DNA of 64,000 nucleotides, taken from positions 1 to 64,000 of the forward strand of contig CAJTEX010000003.1 in the NCBI GenBank assembly GCA_910575615.1, given 5' to 3'. Position 1 is the stretch's first letter. Every line of letters starts with the position of its first letter. The translations under genes and the position numbers were made by a program. The notes beneath the pieces were generated by a model. That model did not search any database and was not told where the DNA came from. It saw only the letters and a program-made list of their open reading frames with translations. This DNA is from Bacteroidales bacterium (GTDB lineage Bacteria; Bacteroidota; Bacteroidia; Bacteroidales; Muribaculaceae). This document shows, one piece after another, positions 56,656-64,000 of this stretch.

Positions 56656-58312
56656 CCTTCATAGGGGACATCAGGTCGAGCAATTCGGCTTTTCTCGGGA
56701 AGTCAAGCTTTGAGATTTTTGCTTTCAACCGTGATCTGCGTACATAAAGGAGCTCGATTTCGATGGACATGATGATGGCGATAGCCTGGTTTGACAAGCC
56801 GGAGCAGCATAATGCCATCAGCACGTAGTCGGTGTCGGTAATCTTGTCGGTTGACTCGCGCAATTCTTTGATTATGTTGTCGTTGTATTGGTCTATGTCG
56901 TCAAATATGCCGTTTATGAAATCGGCGTTGTTTTTCAGGTCAAAGATGGTGGTCTCGATCAGCTTTGCGAGTTTGTTGCTGTTTTTAGGGGAGGGCGCCG
57001 TGTAATATTCCCCGCAAAGTCGGTCAAGGATATTGAATTGCTTGTTGAAAAGTTTTTTCCACTGGGTCTGTTTCGAGGTGATGAGTTCGGCCTCGGCAGA
57101 CAGACGCTCCACTTCAAGACGCAATATGTCATGGTCTTTCAGCAAGGCATTTAGACGATTACGCAGTAATTTCCGGCGGTAAAAGAGGTAGGTTGCCGCC
57201 AGAAAAGCGACGCATAAGCATATCGCTATCGTCAGAATGAATGTCAGTCTCTGGTTTCTTGCCTTGGCCGCCGCTTGCTCCATAAGGAGGTTGTCATATA
57301 TGAAGGCGGTTTTGGAAACTTTTTGTCTTGTTATGGTTCGGAGGAAGGAATTGTTGGAGTTGTTTTCTTTCAAGAGCGCAGTGTAAGCCTTTTCAAAGTC
57401 TCCGTTGGCTGCATAAAAAGGGTGAAGTGAAACATACAGAGGGGATGCCAGGGTGTCAATGAGCCTGTAGACAGAGTCTGCTCTCTTGTTGAGTCCACAA
57501 CGTAGGTATGCCAGAGTCAAGGCTTGTCTGTGATGAGGCTCTTTTAATGGCATACCGGTCTTTTCGACCTCTTTCAAGTAGTCGATTCCGCCTTGCCAAT
57601 CCGAGATGTTGAATTTGGCGAAGGCCATATAGAACAACGCTTCTGTCATTGTGACAGTGTCTCCCATGGTAGTGGCGAGAGACCTGGCCGAATCAAGGAG
57701 ATTCACTGCTTTAGGTATCTCTCCCGTCGAGATGTATGAATTGGCGAGATTGCATCGCTCGTAGTTCCAGTATTCCTCATTGCCTGATTTGCGGAACGCG
57801 TTGACGGCTTTTTGAGAATACATCAGTGCTATGTCCATGCTGTACACATTATGGTAAACTATGGAGATTTCGCGGTCGATAAGCCCGAGGTAAAACCAGT
57901 TTTCCTGTTCGGTGGCGAGCCGTTCGCTTTCCAGCTGGTTCCTGATGGCTTCGTCATACAGGCCGGCCTCTCTTTGCAGCTGTCCGAGATAATACAGTGA
58001 CAACATCCTCTGGCGGGGCCCGGGGTGGTCGCGGTAATAGTCGGCCGCGCGGGAGATGAGGTCAAGCGATGCGGGCCGGTCGGTCTTTACCCGGGCCTGG
58101 GTCAGCAGTAGGTCATATAGCGCGCGGTCGGCAGGTGTGGATATTGTTGTCGTGTCGATGGCCTGCAGGGTGGAGAGGGCCGAGTCGGGGTCGGAGTCCA
58201 TTATGGAGTCGGCCCGCACAAGCGATGGCATATGGGCGGCCTCGTTGTGGCAGGAACCGCAAAGGAGGCTCAGAGACAGGATTATGGCGATGAATACAGG
58301 GAGATGGCGCAT
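56651..58312 (-). CDS. Lipoprotein-type TPR protein with LuxR-like HTH
   Basis: The 553-residue product has an N-terminal signal with a lipobox-like LLCGSC, TPR-like helical repeats of about 60-330 (DRALYDLLLTQARVKTDRPA and similar), a membrane helix near 352-374 (LTFILTIAICLCVAFLAATY), a coiled-coil stretch, and a C-terminal region with TDTDYVLMALCCSGLSNQAI and ELLYVRRSRLKAKISKLDF, resembling a LuxR-like HTH. Such proteins are Bacteroidetes membrane-tethered regulators. The target genes are unknown. The MITE lies directly after its stop codon. Confidence 0.78.
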   Translation of the reverse strand: MRHLPVFIAIILSLSLLCGSCHNEAAHMPSLVRADSIMDSDPDSALSTLQAIDTTTISTPADRALYDLLLTQARVKTDRPASLDLISRAADYYRDHPGPRQRMLSLYYLGQLQREAGLYDEAIRNQLESERLATEQENWFYLGLIDREISIVYHNVYSMDIALMYSQKAVNAFRKSGNEEYWNYERCNLANSYISTGEIPKAVNLLDSARSLATTMGDTVTMTEALFYMAFAKFNISDWQGGIDYLKEVEKTGMPLKEPHHRQALTLAYLRCGLNKRADSVYRLIDTLASPLYVSLHPFYAANGDFEKAYTALLKENNSNNSFLRTITRQKVSKTAFIYDNLLMEQAAAKARNQRLTFILTIAICLCVAFLAATYLFYRRKLLRNRLNALLKDHDILRLEVERLSAEAELITSKQTQWKKLFNKQFNILDRLCGEYYTAPSPKNSNKLAKLIETTIFDLKNNADFINGIFDDIDQYNDNIIKELRESTDKITDTDYVLMALCCSGLSNQAIAIIMSIEIELLYVRRSRLKAKISKLDFPRKAELLDLMSPMKE

Positions 58313-58401
58313 ACGGAGACGGATTGACAGGATAGACTGGCGAAGCTGAATGGGGAGAGGGGAGCAAACAGGAGTGGAGAGAGGGGGCGAGGCGAGGGAG
58401 G

Positions 58402-58986
58402 TTATCCGTCTGAGGGGGATGTGTCTGCGCCGGCATCCGTGCTGACTGGCAAGCGGAAGAGGGAGAAGTTGACAGAGCCGTAGGCGCGGTGTTCGAGGAA
58501 GTGGGGCAGCGATGAGAAGTCATGCTTGCCGGAATGCTCGATGATGAACAGCGAGCCGGGTTTCAGCAGCTTTGACTCAAGGATTTTGCCTGGAATCTCG
58601 GCGAAGCCGGGCAGGTCGTATGGAGGGTCGGCGAATACGATGTCGAAAGAGCGGGGGGAGGCCTGTATGTAGCGGAGCGCGTCGCCGCGCAGCAGTGAGT
58701 GGTTGTCGGCCCCGAGCTGTGAGGCCACCTTGCGGATGAAGTTGGCCTGGGTGGCGGCTTTCTCGACGGATGTCACCGAGCGGCATCCGCGCGACAGCAG
58801 CTCGAACGACACCGCGCCGGTGCCGGCGAAAAGATCGAGCGCGTCGGGGGTGTCCTCCTCGAAGTCGACAAGGTTCTCGATGACATTGAAAATGTTCTCG
58901 CGGGCGAAATCGGTGGTGGGACGGGCGGTGATGTTGGTCGGGACGTCAAACCGTCGGCGGCCATATTTTCCTCTGATTATGCGCAT
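58402..58986 (-). CDS. rsmD: 16S rRNA (guanine966-N2)-methyltransferase
   Basis: RsmD methylates G966 of 16S rRNA with SAM. The 194-residue product starts MRIIRGKYGRRRFDVP, has the SAM motif LDLFAGTGAVSFELLSRG, the VEKAATQANFIRK segment, and the catalytic motif FADPPYDLPGF. It is adjacent to a DUF3822 gene, a common Bacteroidetes pairing. Confidence 0.95.
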   Translation of the reverse strand: MRIIRGKYGRRRFDVPTNITARPTTDFARENIFNVIENLVDFEEDTPDALDLFAGTGAVSFELLSRGCRSVTSVEKAATQANFIRKVASQLGADNHSLLRGDALRYIQASPRSFDIVFADPPYDLPGFAEIPGKILESKLLKPGSLFIIEHSGKHDFSSLPHFLEHRAYGSVNFSLFRLPVSTDAGADTSPSDG

Positions 58987-59007
58987 ATGGGTGGGCTGAT
59001 TGGATAG

Positions 59008-59844
59008 TTACGGAATACTGTGAGGGAGGGCCAGCGGGGCCACAATCATCTCGAAGGGGGTGCGCAGGGCGGCCCTGCCGGCGCGGAACATCGTGGAGGG
59101 GAATATCGCCGGCATCACGTAGCGGACAAAGCGGCGCAGCACCGGGGCGACGGCTCCGCGCGAGGCGGTGTCGCCCGCGAGGATTATCTCGTCGGTGGGG
59201 GTGAGGCCGAATCCCTCGCGGCAGGCCATGATGTAATATACCGAGTCCATCGGGTCGCGCACCGGGTAGCTGTTCATCACCATCGGGGCGGTGTCGCCGA
59301 GTATGACGATGTCGCATCGCCCCTGGCGCAGGTTGACGATCATCTTCCCCCGGGGCCGGGTGGGGTGCTTGGCCTTGAAGTAGAGGGCGAGGGGGGTGAG
59401 GGTGTGGCCCACGCGCGGATTGTTGAATGTGCGGCGCAGGAATCCGAGGAATTCCCGGTTAACCCCGGTGAGCATCGTGGCTCCCAGTCCGGGCAGCTCC
59501 TCGGCGATGATTTCCTCGGGGCTGTCGGCGGTGGCGGGAGGGAAGGCGTTGGCAAAGGCCTGTCGGCGCGCTTCGTCTGAAGACAGTATGTCAGGCACCG
59601 GCAGCGCCCTGCGCTCAGGCAGCAGGATGGTCACTCGGCTGAGGTCGGACAGCAGCAGGGGATTGTCGTAGACCGCCTCCTGGAACGCCTTCAAGGGTGT
59701 GGCCGAGGAGGCAAGGGGGATATCCTCGGCTATCAGTGTGTGATGCTCGATGGGGGAGAAGGCCATGACAGAGAGGGTGTCGGAGGTCGGCTCCATCACC
59801 AGCTGCCACATTCGCGGCTCTTTTATCATCTCTTTCTCGAGCAT
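59008..59844 (-). CDS. DUF3822 family protein
   Basis: This 278-residue protein has no signal peptide. It resembles an actin/ASKHA-like fold used in this family: EMIKEPRMWQLVMEPTSDTLSVMAFSP at the start, then VTILLPERRALPVP, and LTPTDEIILAGDTASRGAVAP near the end. The function is unknown. It lies 21 bp upstream of rsmD and is probably cotranscribed with it. Confidence 0.8.
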   Translation of the reverse strand: MLEKEMIKEPRMWQLVMEPTSDTLSVMAFSPIEHHTLIAEDIPLASSATPLKAFQEAVYDNPLLLSDLSRVTILLPERRALPVPDILSSDEARRQAFANAFPPATADSPEEIIAEELPGLGATMLTGVNREFLGFLRRTFNNPRVGHTLTPLALYFKAKHPTRPRGKMIVNLRQGRCDIVILGDTAPMVMNSYPVRDPMDSVYYIMACREGFGLTPTDEIILAGDTASRGAVAPVLRRFVRYVMPAIFPSTMFRAGRAALRTPFEMIVAPLALPHSIP

Positions 59845-59912
59845 CGGGGGTGAATCTGAATAGTGATAAACGTTGATGACAGGGGGGGCGGCCCTGCGCG
59901 GGGCCGGGATGG

Positions 59913-61991
59913 TCAGAAGTCGCGGTGGGTGGCCATCCCGCCTGTGCCGAAACCTCCGGTCTGCATGCTGCCGCTGCCTCGTCGGTTGAATCCCGAGTTA
60001 TTGTATTGCGAGCCGTTGCCCCAGGCCCCCTGGTCGGGGTCGTAGCCCTCCTCATCCTCTTCCTCGGGGTTGCGTTGCGGGGCCTCCTTGGTCTTCGGCT
60101 TGTTTTTCTTTATGGCGTCTGGTTTCTGCATGTCTACCGGGGTGTCGAGCAGCGACCAGTCCTGTTCGAGGTCCCAGTTCTTGCGCAACAGCAGTTTCTT
60201 GGGGTAATAGAAGACATCCTCGGGTAGGCGCTTGCCGGCGAGGTTGCCGGTGGTCCATTGGCCGTCGCCGTCTATGTCGATAAACGCGCGGGCGTAGTAG
60301 GTGGCCGGGGCCACATAGCTGAATGCCGCGCTGCCGTTGCTGACCGTGGCCGTTGCCTCCACCTTGTCTGAGCCGGAGAGTAGCTCGACTATGACATTGA
60401 CGCTGTCGGGCAGTGAGAGCGCCGCCAGGTCGGTCAGGTTGAGGTATATGTTGCCGTAGTCGTCGAGTTTCTTGGTGGTGAACTCATGGGTGAAGCTCTT
60501 GTTGAACTCCCCGTAGATGTTTTCCACACGGGCCGAGTCGGCGGTGAAGCGGTATTTTGTCCCCTCCTCCCATTTGGCGGTCAGTATCAGGGCGCGGGGA
60601 GTGGCGGAGTCGGGCAGGAGGCTGGCGTCGGCGACGGGCTTCCATATGGTGTCGGCCATCACCTCAAGCCGCCATGCGTCGACAGGCACGGGGCGCAGCG
60701 GTTCGGGGGCCTCGAACCTCACGGGCAGGTTGAGCTCCTGTGTCGCGGGGGTGGAGGCTTTCAGGTCGAGGAATGTCGGCTTGGTGATGGTGTCGGCGAT
60801 TGCTGCCGCCAGGGCGGCGGAGTCACCCTTCTCGCGGGCCTCCTCGATGGCCTTCAGTTTCTTCTCCCAGGCTTTCTGCGCGGCTTTCTCGTCGGTCTTG
60901 GGCCGTCGCCAGAACATTTTCAGCGTGTCGGTCTGCCAGGCGAGCCGGTCGAGGGTGTCGGTCTTCTGGTATCGGGCGGCCAGGAGTATGGAGTCTTGGT
61001 TGACAAGGGCGGTGTCGGCCAGCCAGTAGACCAGCGAGTCGCGTTCGGCGCGTGTCTCCATCACCGAAAGCTCGTCGAGGCGGTGGCCCGCGAAGCGGCC
61101 GTTGGCGATGGTCAGCTCAGGCATCGAGTCGAGCGGCGCGCCGAATTTAAGCTCGAGGTAACGCTGGGCGGGACGCTTGTTGTCGCGCAGGTACTGGCTG
61201 CGGTAGTTCTCGTTGAACCATGTCAGCAGTATGTCGTCGGGGAGGTAATGCCATGCCTGCCTTACTGTCACGGAGTCTTCCCCCGCCGATGAGCGCAGGG
61301 TGTCGGCCACCTCAACCATCTCCACAGAGGGGCTGACGGTGACGGGGAAGAAGGCGATGTTCTCAGAGCGGTCCCAGTGCCAGTCGCGGTTCTTGTCGTC
61401 AATGGCGAAGATGTTGTAGCTGCCCGGGCGCAGGCCTCGGATTGTGAACTGGCCGTATTGGTTGGTCTTGGCGACCCGCTCCAGCGGCAGGGTTTTTACC
61501 GCCGAGTCGGCGAGGTTGGAATAGACCCCAACCACCATCCCCTGGGCCGGCTCTAGGTTGCGGGCCTCGAAGAGCATGCCTGAGATCGAGAGGGTGTCGA
61601 GATGGTCGCCCGTCGAGAAGTCGTAGGCGAATCCGTCGAGTATGTTCCCCTCGTTGAGGTCGCGTATGGCGTCGGCGAAGTCTATGACGTAGGTGGTGGC
61701 GTCGGCGAGCGTGTCGCGGAACTCCACGGTCAGGTGTCTGCCGTTGGCGCTGACGCGGGCGTTTTCTTTCTGTACGGGTGAGATTACGACTTTGTTGGCC
61801 GGGTCGTCGAGCTTGAGGTTCTCGTCAAACCATATGTCGATTTTGTTGCGGCTTACGTTCAAGGCCCCGGGGTCGGGGTTGGCGCGGACGAAGACAGGAG
61901 GGGTCTCGTCGTGGGGGCCTCCCTCAGGCCGTCCGATAGAGGCGCAAGCTGCCATCAGCGAGGCAATGGCCCCGATGAGCAACACTCGCAT
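59913..61991 (-). CDS. Lipoprotein with Ig-like (Big_5) domain
   Basis: The ATG at 61991 is preferred over the upstream TTG at 62015. It gives 692 residues, beginning MRVLLIGAIASLMAAC, a lipoprotein signal with Cys at 16. The following region GGPHDETPPVFVRANPDPGA with IDIWFDENLKLDDPANKVVI is a bacterial Ig-like domain (Big_5). Two further beta-rich parts follow, and the C-terminal tail is Asp/Glu/Gly-rich. Function is unknown. The tRNA-Arg gene lies 41 bp upstream. Confidence 0.8.
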   Translation of the reverse strand: MRVLLIGAIASLMAACASIGRPEGGPHDETPPVFVRANPDPGALNVSRNKIDIWFDENLKLDDPANKVVISPVQKENARVSANGRHLTVEFRDTLADATTYVIDFADAIRDLNEGNILDGFAYDFSTGDHLDTLSISGMLFEARNLEPAQGMVVGVYSNLADSAVKTLPLERVAKTNQYGQFTIRGLRPGSYNIFAIDDKNRDWHWDRSENIAFFPVTVSPSVEMVEVADTLRSSAGEDSVTVRQAWHYLPDDILLTWFNENYRSQYLRDNKRPAQRYLELKFGAPLDSMPELTIANGRFAGHRLDELSVMETRAERDSLVYWLADTALVNQDSILLAARYQKTDTLDRLAWQTDTLKMFWRRPKTDEKAAQKAWEKKLKAIEEAREKGDSAALAAAIADTITKPTFLDLKASTPATQELNLPVRFEAPEPLRPVPVDAWRLEVMADTIWKPVADASLLPDSATPRALILTAKWEEGTKYRFTADSARVENIYGEFNKSFTHEFTTKKLDDYGNIYLNLTDLAALSLPDSVNVIVELLSGSDKVEATATVSNGSAAFSYVAPATYYARAFIDIDGDGQWTTGNLAGKRLPEDVFYYPKKLLLRKNWDLEQDWSLLDTPVDMQKPDAIKKNKPKTKEAPQRNPEEEDEEGYDPDQGAWGNGSQYNNSGFNRRGSGSMQTGGFGTGGMATHRDF

Positions 61992-62032
61992 TATTGTAGA
62001 CGGCTTCAGTTCCAATCATCTGGAGAAATTTG

Positions 62033-62104
62033 TACCCCGGAGCAGAATCGAACTGCTATCTAATGTTTAGGAAACATCTATTCTATCCGTTGAACTACCA
62101 GGGC
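62033..62104 (-). tRNA. tRNA-Arg (CCT anticodon)
   Basis: On the minus strand a complete cloverleaf forms: acceptor stem GCCCTGG with CCGGGGT, D-arm GTTC/GAAT, anticodon arm GATGT-TTCCTAA-ACATT with anticodon CCT (reading AGG), and T-arm AGCAG-TTCGATT-CTGCT. CCA is not encoded. It is 72 nt long, and its own promoter lies upstream. Confidence 0.93.
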
Positions 62105-62158
62105 TGGATGTCGGGGAATCAGCGGGCCGTGGAGGCTCTGACACCTGTTATTGACGTG

Positions 62159-62190
62159 CAAAGTTAACGTTTTATTTCCGTAAAAACAAA
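62159..62190 (-). promoter_or_regulatory. Promoter of the tRNA-Arg gene
   Basis: TTTG (62187-62190), a 20-bp spacer and TAACTTTG (62159-62166) on the minus strand match the consensus exactly, starting about 50 bp upstream of the tRNA. Confidence 0.85.
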
Positions 62191-62240
62191 CATGGGGAGA
62201 TTTTTGTGATGGATTTACGCCGTGTGTGAAAAAAAAAGAG

Positions 62241-62248
62241 TAACTTTG
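62241..62248 (+). promoter_or_regulatory. Promoter -7 element of the small lipoprotein gene
   Basis: TAACTTTG is a full -7 element, 52 bp upstream of the ATG. No clear -33 TTTG was found at the expected distance. Confidence 0.55.
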
Positions 62249-62300
62249 AGGCCGTAAGCACTATTAACCAAACCAATCAATTCAAACAAACTCCAAAGCA

Positions 62301-62708
62301 ATGAAAAAGTATCTCAAGCTTCTGTTCGCTGCGATTTTCGCCACACTTTCGTTCACCCTTGTGTCATGTGGCGACGACGATGACGACAACGGCTCTCTTG
62401 TCGGCACATGGTATTATGCCTGGACCGATCCCGATGATGGCGAAGAGATGTATGGCGAACTGACTTTCACAAAGGATGGAAAATACTCTATGACCGAGAC
62501 CGATATTTATGAGGGTCAGACCTACGTCTATTCTGTAAATGGCACATACACTGTCACAGGCGACCTCAAAGAGGGCGCGGTGGTGTACATGATCGGTGTA
62601 GACTCCAATGGCGACAATGTGGATGCGAGAATCATCGCCAAAGTTGACGGAGGCCTCCTGTACGCCACCGACACCGAAGGCGACACTATTGTCTTCACCC
62701 GCAAGTAA
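62301..62708 (+). CDS. Small lipocalin-like lipoprotein
   Basis: The 135-residue product has a lipoprotein signal (LVSC, lipid Cys at 23) followed by a run of Asp (GDDDDDNG). The rest reads as beta strands around LVGTWYYAW, ELTFTKDGKYSMTETD and SVNGTYTVTGD, the usual lipocalin-like pattern in Bacteroidetes. It is likely an outer-membrane-anchored protein of unknown function. A strong terminator follows. Confidence 0.78.
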   Translation: MKKYLKLLFAAIFATLSFTLVSCGDDDDDNGSLVGTWYYAWTDPDDGEEMYGELTFTKDGKYSMTETDIYEGQTYVYSVNGTYTVTGDLKEGAVVYMIGVDSNGDNVDARIIAKVDGGLLYATDTEGDTIVFTRK

Positions 62709-62733
62709 ACGCGACTTGGCAGACATACATACG

Positions 62734-62770
62734 ACGGGAGGCCCTGAGCGCAGGGCCTCCCGTTTGTTTT
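62734..62770 (+). terminator. Terminator of the small lipoprotein gene
   Basis: A perfect 13-bp stem (62734-62746 with 62751-62763) with an AGCG loop is followed by a T-rich stretch. It may also terminate folA from the other side. Confidence 0.9.
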
Positions 62771-62819
62771 GTAGTCGGCGGTGGTGTTTTCGTCGTGTCG
62801 GCAGTTGATGTCGCCCGGG

Positions 62820-63320
62820 TCAGCGCAGGCGGCTGTAGCTGAGGAATCGGTATTCGACCCCTGATTTCTCATCGGTCTCGGGGGATGTCTCTCCGGTGAG
62901 CCGCCATTGCGCGGGGGTGATTTCGGGGAAGAACACATCGGCTCCTGGGGCGGGTGAGTCGATTGCGGTGATTTCCAGGCGGTCGGCCATGGGGAGGGAG
63001 CAGGCGTAAATCTGCGCCCCGCCGATGATGAATGCCTCGGTCTCGCCGGCCGACAGGGCCATAGCTATGGCCGCCTCCACGGATGTGGCGGTCTCCGCAC
63101 CGGGGAATGTTAGGGAGGGGTCGCGGGTGACGATGATGTTGCGGCGGTTGGGGAGCGCCCCTTTCGGCAGCGACTCGAATGTCTTGCGGCCCATTATGAC
63201 GGTGTGGCCCGAGGTGAGGGCCTTGAACCGCCGGAGGTCGGCGGAGATGTGAAACGCCAGGTCGCCGCCGCGACCGATGCCGCGGTCTGAAGCCACGGCG
63301 GCTATGATCGTTGTGGTCAT
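62820..63320 (-). CDS. folA: Dihydrofolate reductase
   Basis: DHFR reduces dihydrofolate to tetrahydrofolate with NADPH. The chosen start at 63320 gives 166 residues, beginning MTTTIIAAVASDRGIGRGGD; conserved parts are HTVIMGRKTFESLP, NRRNIIVTRD and AFIIGGAQIYACSLP. It lies 25 bp after thyA, so the two are probably one operon linking thymidylate production with folate recycling. Confidence 0.95.
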   Translation of the reverse strand: MTTTIIAAVASDRGIGRGGDLAFHISADLRRFKALTSGHTVIMGRKTFESLPKGALPNRRNIIVTRDPSLTFPGAETATSVEAAIAMALSAGETEAFIIGGAQIYACSLPMADRLEITAIDSPAPGADVFFPEITPAQWRLTGETSPETDEKSGVEYRFLSYSRLR

Positions 63321-63345
63321 ATTGTGTATGCTCTGGTGGATGGGG

Positions 63346-64000
63346 TCAGACACTGACGGCAGCCTTGATGTGGGGCAGCGGGTCGTAGTTCTCGAGGGTG
63401 AAATCCTCATATCTGAAGTCGAAGATCGATTTCACCTCCGGGTTGATTCTCATCACCGGCAGGGCGCGGGGTGTGCGGGAAAGCTGCTCCTCGACCTGCT
63501 CGAAATGGTTGTTGTAGATATGCGCGTCCCCCAGGGTGTGGATGAAGTCGCCGGGGCGCAGGCCGCAAACCTGGGCCATCATCATGGTCAGCAGGGCATA
63601 GGAGGCGATGTTGAACGGCACCCCGAGGAATGAGTCGGCGCTGCGCTGGTAGAGCTGCAGCGAGAGCCGTCCGTCGGCGACGTAAAACTGGAAGAAGGCG
63701 TGACACGGGGGGAGGTTCATCCGCTTGAGGTCGGCGACATTCCAGGCGCTGACGATGATGCGGCGCGAGTCGGGGTTGTGCTTTATTGTCTCCACGGCCT
63801 CGGTGATCTGGTCGATGAACTCGCCGTCATATCCGGGCCATGAACGCCACTGGTAGCCGTAGATGTGGCCCAGGTTGCCGTCGGGGTCGGCCCATTCGTT
63901 CCAGATTCTCACGCCGTTCTCCTGCAGGTACCGGGCATTGGTGTCGCCTTTGAGAAACCACAGCAGTTCGTATATTATTGACTTGAGGTGGAGCTTCTTG
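63346..64000 (-). CDS. thyA: Thymidylate synthase (5' end beyond the window)
   Basis: ThyA converts dUMP to dTMP with methylene-tetrahydrofolate. The visible part is the C-terminal 217 residues or so; the reading frame stays open to the window edge. It has [33 protein letters not shown], the catalytic Cys in [12 protein letters not shown], and the C-terminal [13 protein letters not shown]. The start codon is outside the window. Confidence 0.96.
   Translation of the reverse strand, partial: KKLHLKSIIYELLWFLKGDTNARYLQENGVRIWNEWADPDGNLGHIYGYQWRSWPGYDGEFIDQITEAVETIKHNPDSRRIIVSAWNVADLKRMNLPPCHAFFQFYVADGRLSLQLYQRSADSFLGVPFNIASYALLTMMMAQVCGLRPGDFIHTLGDAHIYNNHFEQVEEQLSRTPRALPVMRINPEVKSIFDFRYEDFTLENYDPLPHIKAAVSV

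Noticed and set aside
62033-62104. Integration site for a mobile element at tRNA-Arg
   Set aside because: No integrase, no direct repeat of the tRNA 3' end and no foreign-looking block lies next to it.

Overview
This window looks like chromosome of a Bacteroidales bacterium, probably family Muribaculaceae (the family call is an inference). The evidence is a class-wide promoter pattern seen many times (TTTG/TTG, about 20 bp, TAnnTTTG), weak or absent Shine-Dalgarno sites, type IX secretion (T9SS) genes and T9SS-sorted cargo, a SusD-type protein, DUF3244 and DUF3822 proteins, a SecDF fusion, and the str-S10-spc-alpha ribosomal block. Most genes are GC-rich; two short blocks of cell-surface genes are clearly AT-rich.

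Layout. 1-4.7 kb: an intergenic composite repeat, a small T9SS cargo gene and an isolated SusD-like gene broken by one in-frame stop. 4.8-13 kb (minus strand): recA, secDF, dnaX, a beta-barrel protein and a PepSY-like protein. 13.2-34.7 kb (plus strand): rpsL-rpsG-fusA, then rpsJ through rplE, then an unrelated secreted-protein gene with its own promoter and a terminator before it, then rpsN to rplQ with secY, map, infA and rpoA. 34.8-47 kb: an LTA-synthase-like transferase (plus), then a long minus-strand run argS, BI-1, acyltransferase, rdgB, porZ, an unknown gene, porV, ispF and a GlcNAc transferase. 47.1-53.6 kb (plus): S1/P1 nuclease, a TPR/AraC-type regulator, two secreted proteins and a glucose-1-phosphatase-like enzyme. 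53.6-54 kb: a second copy of the composite repeat in the opposite orientation. 54-62 kb (minus): gapdh, NlpE-like and DUF3244 proteins, a 218-bp MITE, a TPR/LuxR-like regulator, rsmD, DUF3822, an Ig-like lipoprotein and tRNA-Arg(CCT). 62.3-64 kb: a small lipoprotein, then folA and the 3' part of thyA.

How the genes fit together. The ribosomal block makes the translation apparatus, SecY and SecDF carry proteins across the inner membrane, and PorV and PorZ belong to the T9SS that takes sorted cargo to the cell surface. The rest is housekeeping (DNA repair and replication, isoprenoid and folate/thymidylate synthesis, nucleotide pool cleaning) and a set of envelope-anchored sensors and secreted proteins.

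Most unusual points: the terminator-gene-promoter module inside the spc operon, the MITE with perfect inverted repeats and an 11-bp target duplication, the two inverted copies of a composite intergenic repeat, the folded rpsL leader, the apparently leaderless dnaX mRNA, and the split SusD fusion.
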